Source: Acidobacteriota bacterium (lineage in GTDB: Bacteria; Acidobacteriota; Terriglobia; Acidiferrales; UBA7541). Taken from it: a stretch of DNA of 51,012 nt. The notes under the pieces are model-generated. The model did not search any database and was not told the DNA's origin. It worked only from the letters and a program-made list of their open reading frames with translations. The position numbers were made by a program, and so were the translations under genes. Below are positions 26,925 to 34,906 of the stretch, piece after piece. Position 1 is the stretch's first letter; the number at the start of each line of letters is the position of its first letter. Location: the NCBI GenBank assembly GCA_003224085.1, contig QHYK01000072.1:1-51012 (forward strand). Reading direction: 5' to 3'.

Positions 26925-28289
26925 ATGGCCATTGCAACGGTGAACCCGGCGACCGGGCAGGTGTTGAAGACGTTCGAGCCGCTGTCGGACGCGCAGCTTG
27001 AGGTGAAACTCCAGAAAGCGGCGGACACATTTGTGAGCTACCGCAAAACGCCGTTTGCCGGGCGCGCCCGAATGATGATGAATGCGGCGTCCATCCTGGA
27101 AAAGGAAAAAGAAAATTACGCACGAGTGATGACAACGGAAATGGGGAAGACCCTTCGGTCCGCAGTGGATGAAGCTGCGAAGTGCGCGTGGGTTTGCCGG
27201 TACTACGCGGAAAATGCGGAGCGGTTCCTGGCGGATGAAATTGTGGAGACGACGGCGAAACGCAGCTACATTCGCTACCTGCCGCTGGGGCCGGTGCTGG
27301 CGGTGATGCCGTGGAATTTTCCGTTCTGGCAGGTGATGCGTTTTGCGGCTCCCGCGCTGATGGCGGGAAACGTCGGGCTGCTAAAACATGCTTCGATCGT
27401 GCCGCAGTCGGCGCTGCTCATCGAAGAGATTTTTCACAAGGCCGGATTTCCTGATGGAGTTTTTCAGACGCTGCTGATTAGTTCGCAAAAAGTGGACCGC
27501 GTGCTGGGAGATCCACGTGTCCCTGCGGCGACGCTGACAGGGAGCGAAGGAGCGGGAGTGGAAGTAGGCGTGGGAGCAGCGAAAAGAATTAAGAAGGTGG
27601 TGCTGGAGTTGGGGGGCAGCGATCCGTTCCTCGTGATGCCAAGCGCGAATCTGGAGGCGGCGACTACTACGGCGGTGAAGGCCCGGATTTTTAACAACGG
27701 CCAATCGTGCATTGCAGCCAAACGATTCATCGTGGCCGAAGCGATTGCCGACAAGTTTGAAAAAATGTTTGCGGAGAAAATGGCGGCGCTGAAGGTAGGG
27801 GATCCCTTTGATGAATCGACGGAACTGGGGCCGCTGTCGTCGGCGCAAGGGCTAGAGGATCTGGATCGCGACGTGAAGAGGACCGTCGAACTGGGCGCAA
27901 AAGTGTTGACGGGCGGCAAACCCCTGGACCGGCCGGGGAATTTTTATGCGCCGACCGTGTTGACGAATATTCCGAAAGGTTCGCCGGCGCACAAGGAAGA
28001 ATTGTTCGGGCCGGTGGCGAGTGTGTTCAGGGCGCGGGACTTGGATGACGCGATTCGAATCGCCAACGACACGAGGTTTGGATTGGGAGCGAGCGCGTGG
28101 ACAAACGACGAGAAGGAACGCGAGCGGTTTGTCAACGAGCTTGAAGCGGGGATGGTATTTATCAACCGCATGGTGGCGTCGGATCCGCGGCTTCCCTTCG
28201 GAGGTGTGAAGTGGTCAGGACACGGCAGGGAATTGGGGGTCCACGGGATTCGGGAGTTTACCAACATCAAGACCGTGTGGATCGATTAG
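26925..28289 (+). CDS. NAD(P)-dependent aldehyde dehydrogenase, succinate-semialdehyde type
   Basis: 454 residues, the length of the short succinate-semialdehyde dehydrogenase group. Landmarks are GPVLAVMPWNFPFWQ, the catalytic Glu in LELGGSDPF and the nucleophilic Cys in NNGQSCIAAKR, with PFGGVKWSGHGRELG near the end. It oxidises a semialdehyde, succinic or related, to the acid with NAD(P)+. The ATG at 26925 follows GGAGGAAGAAG; the longer frame to 26853 is not needed. It is the first gene of the 13-kb rightward run, behind a GntR-type operator. The exact substrate may be another omega-oxo acid. Confidence 0.88.
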   Translation: MAIATVNPATGQVLKTFEPLSDAQLEVKLQKAADTFVSYRKTPFAGRARMMMNAASILEKEKENYARVMTTEMGKTLRSAVDEAAKCAWVCRYYAENAERFLADEIVETTAKRSYIRYLPLGPVLAVMPWNFPFWQVMRFAAPALMAGNVGLLKHASIVPQSALLIEEIFHKAGFPDGVFQTLLISSQKVDRVLGDPRVPAATLTGSEGAGVEVGVGAAKRIKKVVLELGGSDPFLVMPSANLEAATTTAVKARIFNNGQSCIAAKRFIVAEAIADKFEKMFAEKMAALKVGDPFDESTELGPLSSAQGLEDLDRDVKRTVELGAKVLTGGKPLDRPGNFYAPTVLTNIPKGSPAHKEELFGPVASVFRARDLDDAIRIANDTRFGLGASAWTNDEKERERFVNELEAGMVFINRMVASDPRLPFGGVKWSGHGRELGVHGIREFTNIKTVWID

Positions 28290-28331
28290 CGCGTAGGAAG
28301 CCGGGTTGAAAAGGAGAGAGCACTTTGGTAC

Positions 28332-28353
28332 ATTGGTCTGACAATCCGACCAG
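28332..28353. promoter_or_regulatory. candidate GntR/FCD operator in front of the regulator gene
   Basis: ATTGGTCTGAC at 28332-28342 is an almost complete FadR/PdhR-type half plus core, and TGGTC at 28334-28338 pairs with GACCA at 28348-28352 across 9 bp. It lies about 100 bp before the GntR start at 28456, where an autoregulatory site would be expected. It is less regular than the site at 26759. Confidence 0.4.
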
Positions 28354-28455
28354 TCGGGGCTGTGCTGTGGTAAGCTGTGAAAAATCAACGGCTTTGTTTG
28401 GTTCAGCGGTAATACCACGGCTCAGCGAACTCCTTCCCCCCTTTTGGGAGACCTC

Positions 28456-29163
28456 ATGATGTACAGAGTTGTCCGTTCCTCCCGCTTGTACGAACAGATT
28501 GTCCAGCAGGTGGAGGAATCGATCCAAAAAGGGGCGCTGAGGACCGGCGACAAGCTCCCCCCCGAGCGCGAATTGGCCCAGCAGTTTGGCGTGAGCCGAA
28601 CGGCGGTTCGCGAAGCGGTGAAAGCGCTGCGGGAGAAAGGTTTCGTGGAGGCTTACCCGGGCCGCGGAACATTCGTCATGGAAACGAACGCCCACCCGAT
28701 CCGGCTGTCGCTAGACCGCATGGTGAGGGCCGGGCAGGCGGAGGGTTCGCGGTATTTGACGGAAGTCCGGGAAATGATGGAGCCGGAGATCGCGGCCCTG
28801 GCAGCGGAGCGCGCCGAAGCTGAAGATCTGGCAGCCATGCGCGACTCGTTCGAGGTGATGGAGAAAGCAAAAAGGGATCCTGAGGCGTTCATCGAGGCGG
28901 ACCTGGATTTTCATCTGGCGCTGGCGGAGGCGGCGGCTAATCCGATCATTTTGTCGTTGATTGATTCGATTGTGGGGCTGCTACGCGAGCAGAGGATGGG
29001 AATTTTTCAGGTGGAGGGCGGGCCGGAGCGAGGACAGTATCATCACAAGAAAATTCTGGAAGCGGTGGAGCATCGCGATACGGCCGGAGCGCGAGAGGCT
29101 ATGAAGGCGCACATGCGGCAAGTAAGGGATGATTCCCGGAGGGCACGAGGCGGTCGGGACTGA
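28456..29163 (+). CDS. GntR family transcriptional regulator, FCD (FadR) subfamily
   Basis: 235 residues. The winged helix is clear: GDKLPPERELAQQFGVSRTA, REAVKALREKGFV, PGRGTFV. It is followed by an all-helical FCD effector domain with the metal-site pattern EADLDFHLALAEAAANP and later His residues. FCD regulators usually bind carboxylic acids and release DNA. The two ATGs at 28456/28459 follow GGGAG. It lies between the dehydrogenase gene and the rest of the run, with TGGT/ACCA palindromes upstream of both, so it is probably the local repressor and its ligand an acid intermediate of the pathway. Confidence 0.9.
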   Translation: MMYRVVRSSRLYEQIVQQVEESIQKGALRTGDKLPPERELAQQFGVSRTAVREAVKALREKGFVEAYPGRGTFVMETNAHPIRLSLDRMVRAGQAEGSRYLTEVREMMEPEIAALAAERAEAEDLAAMRDSFEVMEKAKRDPEAFIEADLDFHLALAEAAANPIILSLIDSIVGLLREQRMGIFQVEGGPERGQYHHKKILEAVEHRDTAGAREAMKAHMRQVRDDSRRARGGRD

Positions 29164-29204
29164 CGGAGAAGCGAAGCGGACGATTGGGCCTGAGAAGAGG
29201 ATTC

Positions 29205-30086
29205 ATGGCGAATCTGGGATTTGTGGGCTTGGGGGTGATGGGCAGCGAGATGGTGAATCGACTGCTCAGCAAGGGCCACAGCGTCACGGGGTACAACCGG
29301 ACTCGTTCGAAAGCGGAATGGCTCATTAAGAAAGGAATGAAGTGGGCGAATACGCCGAGGGAAGTGGTGGGCACAGCCGATATCACCTTGTCGATGGTGA
29401 CAAACTCTGCGGCGCTGGATGCGGTGATGAACGGGCCGGACGGAATGCTGGCGGGAGTCAGGCCGGGGAAGATTTTTGTGGACATGAGCACGGTGAGTCC
29501 GGCGTTCAGCCGCGAAATCGCCGCGAAGGTTCGGGAAAAGGGCGGCAACATGGTGGACGCGCCGGTTTCCGGAAGCGTGATTACGCTGCAGGAGGGCAAG
29601 CTTTCGGTGATGGTGGGCGGGCGAAAGGAAACATTCGAGAGAGTGAAGCCGCTGCTGCTGGATATCGGGCCAAAGGTCACGCATGTAGGAGAGAACGGAC
29701 AAGCGCTGGTGATGAAAATTGGCGTGAACTTGAGCCTAGCAGTGCAGATGCTCGCGTTCTGCGAAGGAGTGCTGCTCGCGGAAAAGAGCGGGATTGCGCG
29801 GGAGACCGCCGTGGATGTGCTGACGCATAGCGTGATCGGGTCGCCGATGGTGCAGTACCGCGGGCCGTTTGTGCTGAAGATGCCTGAAGAGGCTTGGTTC
29901 AACGTCAACATGATGCAGAAAGACATGATGCTGGCGCTGGAATTGGGGCGACAACTGGATGTGGCGATGCCGACGACGGCGGTGACGAATGAGTTTTTGA
30001 CAGCGGCGCGGGGAATGGGGCTGGCGGAGAAGGATTTTGCGGTGGTGTTTGAAGTCTTGGCGCAAATGTCGGGAGTTTCCCAATGA
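29205..30086 (+). CDS. 3-hydroxyisobutyrate dehydrogenase family oxidoreductase
   Basis: 293 residues of the beta-hydroxyacid dehydrogenase family. The Rossmann signature GFVGLGVMGSEM begins the protein, DAPVSGSVI is the substrate-binding stretch, and the catalytic Lys lies in GQALVMKIGVNL. It reversibly oxidises a beta-hydroxy acid (hydroxyisobutyrate, tartronate semialdehyde partner or similar) with NAD(P)+. The ATG at 29205 follows GAGAAGAGG. Its stop overlaps the E1 alpha start by 4 bp (ATGA), so the two are coupled. Confidence 0.87.
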   Translation: MANLGFVGLGVMGSEMVNRLLSKGHSVTGYNRTRSKAEWLIKKGMKWANTPREVVGTADITLSMVTNSAALDAVMNGPDGMLAGVRPGKIFVDMSTVSPAFSREIAAKVREKGGNMVDAPVSGSVITLQEGKLSVMVGGRKETFERVKPLLLDIGPKVTHVGENGQALVMKIGVNLSLAVQMLAFCEGVLLAEKSGIARETAVDVLTHSVIGSPMVQYRGPFVLKMPEEAWFNVNMMQKDMMLALELGRQLDVAMPTTAVTNEFLTAARGMGLAEKDFAVVFEVLAQMSGVSQ

Positions 30087-31081
30087 GTGTGGCAACGGAT
30101 CAGGCGAGAGTGGTTGATGGCGTCAAAGCAGAACAGTGGACGCGCATCTACCGGCGCATGGTGATGATCAGGGAGTTCGAAGAGCAAGTAAATGAGCTTT
30201 ATACCCGCGCGCTGATGCCGGGACTGGCGCATTTGTATATTGGGGAAGAGGCGGTGGCAGTGGGGATTTGCGAAGCGCTGCGGCGGACCGATTACATCAC
30301 CAGCACGCATCGGGGGCATGGACATTGCCTGGCAAAAGGTGCTTCGCCAGACCGTATGTTTGCGGAATTGCTGGGAAAAGAAGCGGGATACTGCCGAGGC
30401 AAGGGCGGATCGATGCACATTGCCGACCCGGCAACTGGGAATCTGGGAGCGAATGCGATTGTCGGCGGAAGCGCGGGTATTGCGACGGGGGCGGCACTTT
30501 CCTCGAAGCGGCTGGGAACGGGACAGGTAACGGTGTGCTTTTTTGGCGAAGGAGCGCTGGGGCAAGGCGTTTTGTATGAAGTGATGAACCTCGCTGCACT
30601 GGGGAAGCTGCCGGTGATCTATGTTTGCGAAAACAATCTCTATAACGAATACACGCACTATTCGGAGACGACGGCGGGGGACATGCTTGCACGGGGCGCC
30701 GCGTTCGGGGTGCACGCGGAGAGCGTGGATGGGCAAGATGTGCGAACGGTCTACGGCACGGCACAACGGCTGGTCGGACGCGCGCGCAAGGGCGAAGGCC
30801 CTGCATTTCTGGTTTGCAATACCTACCGCTACATGGGGCATCACGTTGGCGACATCAATCGCGAGTATTACCGCTCGAAGCAGGAAGAGCAGGAGTGGAA
30901 GGCGAAGCGCGACCCCATCAAGAACTTTGCGGAATGGATGATCGCGCAAAAGGTCGCGGATACGGCCGCGCTCGAAGAGATGCACAAGGAAGTGCGAGCG
31001 GAGATGAAAGCGGCGGTGGAATTCGCGATTGCCGCGCCGTATCCCAAGCCGGAAGAAGCCGAGCAAGGCGTTTATGCCTGA
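30083..31081 (+). CDS. thiamine-dependent 2-oxoacid dehydrogenase E1 alpha subunit (acetoin/pyruvate type)
   Basis: 332 residues. The thiamine-diphosphate motif begins as FFGEGALGQG and ends as CENNLYNEYT; HRGHGHCLAKG and CRGKGGSMHI are typical of acetoin/pyruvate E1 alpha. With the E1 beta it decarboxylates a 2-oxoacid (or cleaves acetoin) and loads the acyl group on the lipoyl arm of E2. The start overlaps the upstream dehydrogenase stop by 4 bp and the end overlaps E1 beta by 8 bp. Which substrate it uses cannot be read; AcoA-like and branched-chain-like enzymes are both possible. Confidence 0.88.
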   Translation: MSVATDQARVVDGVKAEQWTRIYRRMVMIREFEEQVNELYTRALMPGLAHLYIGEEAVAVGICEALRRTDYITSTHRGHGHCLAKGASPDRMFAELLGKEAGYCRGKGGSMHIADPATGNLGANAIVGGSAGIATGAALSSKRLGTGQVTVCFFGEGALGQGVLYEVMNLAALGKLPVIYVCENNLYNEYTHYSETTAGDMLARGAAFGVHAESVDGQDVRTVYGTAQRLVGRARKGEGPAFLVCNTYRYMGHHVGDINREYYRSKQEEQEWKAKRDPIKNFAEWMIAQKVADTAALEEMHKEVRAEMKAAVEFAIAAPYPKPEEAEQGVYA

Positions 31082-32069
31082 AGTGGCGGTACGCGAATTG
31101 ACGTTTGCGCAAGCGGTGCGCGAGGCGCTGGCGGAAGAGATGCGGCGCGACCCGCGGGTGTGCATTTTCGGCGAGGACGTGGCGGAAGCGGGGACACCCT
31201 TTAAGGTGTTGTCGGGATTGGTAGAAGAGTTTGGCCGCGAGCGCGTACTGGATACGCCGATTTCGGAGGCCGGATTCACAGGAATGGGCGTAGGCGCAGC
31301 GATGACGGGGCTGCGGCCTGTAGTGGACATCATGTTCGGCGATTTCCTGACGCTGACGATGGATCAACTGGTGAATCAGGCAGCAAAAGTGCATTACATG
31401 TCCGGCGGAAACTGGAAAGTGCCGATGGTGTTGCGAACGACGCTGGGGGCGACGCGGCGGTCAGCGGCGCAGCACTCGCAATCGCTGCATGCCTGGCTAA
31501 GCCACGTGCCGGGACTGAAAGTGGCGATGCCATCGACGCCGTACGACGCGAAGGGGCTGCTGAAGACGGCGATCCGCGATGACAACCCCGTGGTCTTCTT
31601 CGAAGACAAGATGATGTACAAGCTGAAAGGGCCTGTGCCGGAAGAGGACTACACGATTCCATTTGGTGTGGCAGAGGTGAAGCGCGAGGGCCAAGACATC
31701 ACCATTGTGGCCACGAGCAGCATGGTGCAAGTGGCGCTGGGCGCGGCGGAAATGCTCGAAAAAGTCGGCCTGAGCGCGGAGGTGATTGATCCGCGGACGA
31801 CCTGGCCGTTGGATGAAAAGACGCTGGCGGAATCGGCAAAGAAAACTTCACGGGCCATTGTCGTGGATGAAGGCTACGGGCGGTATGGCGTAACCGGTGA
31901 GATTGCTTCGGTGATTGCGGAAGGCGCGTTTTACAGTTTGGACGCGCCGGTCAAGCGGATGGGCGCGATGCACGTGCCCATTCCATTTTCGCCGCCGCTC
32001 GAAGACATGACCGTGCCGACCGAACAGATGGTGTTCGAAGCGGCGCGGGCGATGTGCGGGAAAGGCTGA
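31074..32069 (+). CDS. 2-oxoacid dehydrogenase E1 beta subunit
   Basis: 331 residues with the transketolase-like pyrimidine domain (CIFGEDVAEAGTPFKV, LDTPISEAGFTGMGVGAA, PVVDIMFGDF) and the C-terminal domain (AEVIDPRTTWPLDEKTL, IVVDEGYGRYG). It forms the alpha2beta2 decarboxylase with the upstream E1 alpha. The ATG at 31074 lies inside the last codons of E1 alpha, a normal coupled arrangement. E2 follows only after the M24 gene, which is an unusual order. Confidence 0.88.
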   Translation: MPEVAVRELTFAQAVREALAEEMRRDPRVCIFGEDVAEAGTPFKVLSGLVEEFGRERVLDTPISEAGFTGMGVGAAMTGLRPVVDIMFGDFLTLTMDQLVNQAAKVHYMSGGNWKVPMVLRTTLGATRRSAAQHSQSLHAWLSHVPGLKVAMPSTPYDAKGLLKTAIRDDNPVVFFEDKMMYKLKGPVPEEDYTIPFGVAEVKREGQDITIVATSSMVQVALGAAEMLEKVGLSAEVIDPRTTWPLDEKTLAESAKKTSRAIVVDEGYGRYGVTGEIASVIAEGAFYSLDAPVKRMGAMHVPIPFSPPLEDMTVPTEQMVFEAARAMCGKG

Positions 32070-32199
32070 CAGGTTCCGTGAGAGTTTGTTGGACTTCGCC
32101 GAAAGGGAGCAAAGCATGTAGCCAAGATCAGCAAGGCTGCCGCACTCCACATGACTTCCTTACGACATCTTGCGGCGCGCTGGAAGTAGGAGGTGTGAT
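32070..32199. other. short gap between E1 beta and the M24 gene
   Basis: 130 bp with no gene or clear terminator; only the ribosome site AGGAGGTG before 32200 stands out. Read-through is likely. Confidence 0.3.
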
Positions 32200-33546
32200 A
32201 TGGCGCTGAAAACGTATGGGCCGATGGCCGTGGATTGGGAAAACCGCATTGATTTTGACAGGCTGCGGCGTGAGCGGCTGGCGCGCGCGAAGGCCCTGCT
32301 GGCGAAATCGGAGATGGGCGCGCTGCTGTGTTTTGACATGAACAACGTGCGGTACATCACGGCGACGCACATCGGAACGTGGGCGCAAGACAAAATCAGC
32401 CGATTCACACTGCTGCCGCAGAAGGATGACCCAATTTTGTGGGATTTCGGGAGCGCGGCGCGGCACCATCAACAGAATTGTCCATGGCTAGGTGAACGTT
32501 CGCGCGCGGGAATTCCGCTGCTGCGCGGGGCGATGTCACCGGAGATGGGCCGCGCGGAAAATGTGGCGCGGAAAATCAAAGTGGAATTGGAAAAGCGAGG
32601 GCTGCGCAAAGAGCCTCTCGGTATTGACGTAGTAGAGCCGCCAATTCTTTTTGCGCTGCAGAAGGAAGGGATCAAAGTCGTCGACGGCCAGCAGTTGATG
32701 AGCGATGCGCGCGTGATCAAAACGCAAGACGAGATTTCGCTGCTGAATCACTCGGCAATGATGGTGGACGCCGCGTACGACGAGCTGTACCGCGCGATGA
32801 AGCCAGGAATGAGCGAAAACCGGGCCGTGGGGCTGGTGAGCAAAGTGCTGTACGACATGGGCTCGGAATTTGTGGAGGCCGTGAACGCCATTTCGGGAGA
32901 GCGGTGCAGCCCCCATCCGCATGTGTTTTCCGACCGCGTGCTGCGGCCGGGCGATCCTGTTTACTACGACATTCTGCATTCCTACATGGGATATCGCACG
33001 TGCTACTACCGGTGCTTCACGATTGGCTACGCGTCGCACGCGATGCGCGATGCGTACAAGCGCTGCCGGGAATATTTGGATGCGGCGATTGAGCTTGTAC
33101 GGCCGGGAAGAACGACGGCGGAAATCGCTTCCGTGTGGCCGAAGGCGGAGGAGTTTGGGTTTCCGGACGAAGAGGCGGCGTTCGCGCTTCAATTCGGACA
33201 CGGCGTCGGACTGGCGATCTGGGAGAAGCCGGTCATCAGCCGGCTGGTTTCGCTGGAGCATTCGCACGAGATCATGCCGGGAATGGTGTTTGCGCTCGAA
33301 ACGTTCTGGCCTTCGAGCGACGGGTGGAGCGCGGCGCGCATTGAAGAAGAAATTGTAGTGACCGCGACGGGGCACGAAGTGATTACGCGATTCCCGGCAG
33401 AAGAGTTGATGGTGGCGGGAGCGCACTACTTCACGGTGAATGGGCCGCTGTCGACAACACGCGAGAACGATCAGCCGCCCAGCCGGCGCGTGAAAGAAAT
33501 GGTGGAAGCCAGCGCGAAAGCGGAAGGAGTGGCGGCGACGGACTGA
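32200..33546 (+). CDS. M24 (aminopeptidase P/creatinase-like) family enzyme with altered metal site
   Basis: 448 residues with the creatinase-type N-terminal domain (LLCFDMNNVRYITATH) and the pita-bread C-terminal domain. The ligand positions are Asp257 (YYDIL), then Cys268 where the second Asp is expected (GYRTCYYRCF), His334 (GHGVG), Glu367 (MVFALET) and Glu382 (RIEEE). With one of five metal ligands changed, a standard dinuclear Xaa-Pro peptidase is unlikely. Metal-free relatives (creatinase, ectoine hydrolase) hydrolyse C-N bonds of small molecules, which suits a catabolic context. The ATG at 32200 follows AGGAGGTG. It lies between E1 beta and E2 in the run. Substrate unknown. Confidence 0.82.
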   Translation: MALKTYGPMAVDWENRIDFDRLRRERLARAKALLAKSEMGALLCFDMNNVRYITATHIGTWAQDKISRFTLLPQKDDPILWDFGSAARHHQQNCPWLGERSRAGIPLLRGAMSPEMGRAENVARKIKVELEKRGLRKEPLGIDVVEPPILFALQKEGIKVVDGQQLMSDARVIKTQDEISLLNHSAMMVDAAYDELYRAMKPGMSENRAVGLVSKVLYDMGSEFVEAVNAISGERCSPHPHVFSDRVLRPGDPVYYDILHSYMGYRTCYYRCFTIGYASHAMRDAYKRCREYLDAAIELVRPGRTTAEIASVWPKAEEFGFPDEEAAFALQFGHGVGLAIWEKPVISRLVSLEHSHEIMPGMVFALETFWPSSDGWSAARIEEEIVVTATGHEVITRFPAEELMVAGAHYFTVNGPLSTTRENDQPPSRRVKEMVEASAKAEGVAATD

Positions 33547-33589
33547 AGATTGGTTTTTATTATCGGTCTGGTCGCGTGGGGATTGGCGA

Positions 33590-34795
33590 ATGGCGATTAG
33601 CGTGGTGATGCCGGCGCTCGAAATGGCGCAGGAAACCGGGAAATTGCTGGCGTGGCGAAAAAAAGAAGGCGAGAGTGTGCGCAAGGGCGAGCCGCTGCTG
33701 GAAATTGAAACCGACAAGGCCGTGGTGGAAGTGGAAGCGCCCGGAGACGGATTGCTGGCGGGAATTACTGCGGACATCGGCGCGGTGATACCGGTCGGCG
33801 AAACGATTGCGTGGCTGGTCGCGCCTGGAGAAAAGCCGCCGGCAAGAACGACAGCAGCAACGCCCGCGGCGAGAGCACTGAGCGGGGCAGCGCAGCAAGC
33901 TGCTGGGGTTGCTGCCGTACCGGTTGCCGCGAAATCGACGAGTGCGCCGCCGCAAATTTCCCCGAAAGCGCGGCGCCTGGCGAAAGAGCTGGGTGTTGAT
34001 TTTACGCTCGTGCCTGGGACCGGACCGGACGGCGTGATCACTGCGGAGGACGTCCAGAAGTTTTCGGATTCGAAAGCGGCAGCGGCGCCTGGCGCCGTTG
34101 CCGCTATGATTTCTGAAGTCGAGCCGCTAAGCCAGATCGCGCGGCTTATGGCGGAGCGGACGACGCAAAGCTGGACAAGGGTGCCGCACTTTTTCCTTGT
34201 AAGCGATGTGGACGCGAGCGAACTCATCGCGGCGCAGAAGGGATTGAGCGAGGCGGCGGTAAAGTCAGGGAGCCCAGAGCCCACGATCACAGACTTGCTG
34301 ATTGCATTGATTGCGCGAACTCTGACGAAACATCCGCGCATGAACTCGAGTTGGACGGGAGAAGGCATTCTTTCGAACGCCGAGATCAACGTCAGCGTCG
34401 CGGTGGCCGTGAAGGATGGCGTTGTTGGAGCGGTGATTCACAGAGCCGACAGGCTGAGGATCGCAGAAATTTCTGCGCGGCGGCGCGAATTGGCGGAGCG
34501 GGCAAGGGCGGGAAAGCTAAGGCCAGCGGACATAACCGGTGGGACTTTTACTTTAAGCAACCTCGGAATGTACAAGGTGGATGCGTTCAGCGCGATTATC
34601 GTTCCGCCGCAAGCGGGGATTCTGGCCGTGGGAGCGATTTCGGACCGTGTGGTGGCCGTGGACGGCCAGCCGGCAGTGCGGCCGATGGTGACGATGACGC
34701 TGTCGTGCGATCACCGAGTGGCGGATGGCGCGCGGGGGGCGGAATTCCTGAACGACTTGGCACAGGCTGTCCGCGAACCAATGAAGCTGTTTTAG
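33590..34795 (+). CDS. 2-oxoacid dehydrogenase E2 component, lipoyl acyltransferase
   Basis: 401 residues. The lipoyl domain carries the Lys to be lipoylated in EIETDKAVVEV (about residue 43). An Ala/Pro-rich linker leads to the peripheral subunit-binding domain (SPKARRLAKELGVD, GPDGVITAEDV) and the catalytic domain ending in SCDHRVADGA, the HxxxDG active site. It transfers the acyl group from the lipoyl arm to CoA. The frame starts at the ATG at 33590, 43 bp behind the M24 gene. No E3 (dihydrolipoamide dehydrogenase) gene lies in the run, so E3 must be shared from elsewhere. Confidence 0.9.
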   Translation: MAISVVMPALEMAQETGKLLAWRKKEGESVRKGEPLLEIETDKAVVEVEAPGDGLLAGITADIGAVIPVGETIAWLVAPGEKPPARTTAATPAARALSGAAQQAAGVAAVPVAAKSTSAPPQISPKARRLAKELGVDFTLVPGTGPDGVITAEDVQKFSDSKAAAAPGAVAAMISEVEPLSQIARLMAERTTQSWTRVPHFFLVSDVDASELIAAQKGLSEAAVKSGSPEPTITDLLIALIARTLTKHPRMNSSWTGEGILSNAEINVSVAVAVKDGVVGAVIHRADRLRIAEISARRRELAERARAGKLRPADITGGTFTLSNLGMYKVDAFSAIIVPPQAGILAVGAISDRVVAVDGQPAVRPMVTMTLSCDHRVADGARGAEFLNDLAQAVREPMKLF

Positions 34796-34906
34796 CAAAC
34801 GGTGAGGAATGTCCGCCTGCATTTGTGATTTTTGAGCCAACCCGAAATTCAGACAGGAAAAGGGATTCCAACCGGGTGTCAGGACTTGTTGTCAGGAGGT
34901 GTTCGC

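Noticed and set aside
29099-31333. 744-residue leftward open frame
   Set aside because: It lies antisense to the coupled hydroxyacid dehydrogenase, E1 alpha and E1 beta genes, and its translation is a Ser/Arg/Pro-rich product without family features. It is a by-product of the high GC content.
32200-33546. DMSP lyase DddP
   Set aside because: DddP belongs to the same M24 fold, but the pattern of ligand Asp residues typical of DddP is not present here, and the context lacks other DMSP genes.
32536-34389. 617-residue leftward open frame
   Set aside because: Antisense to the M24 and E2 genes, with low-complexity Ser/Ala/Arg composition. No ribosome site or recognised domain.
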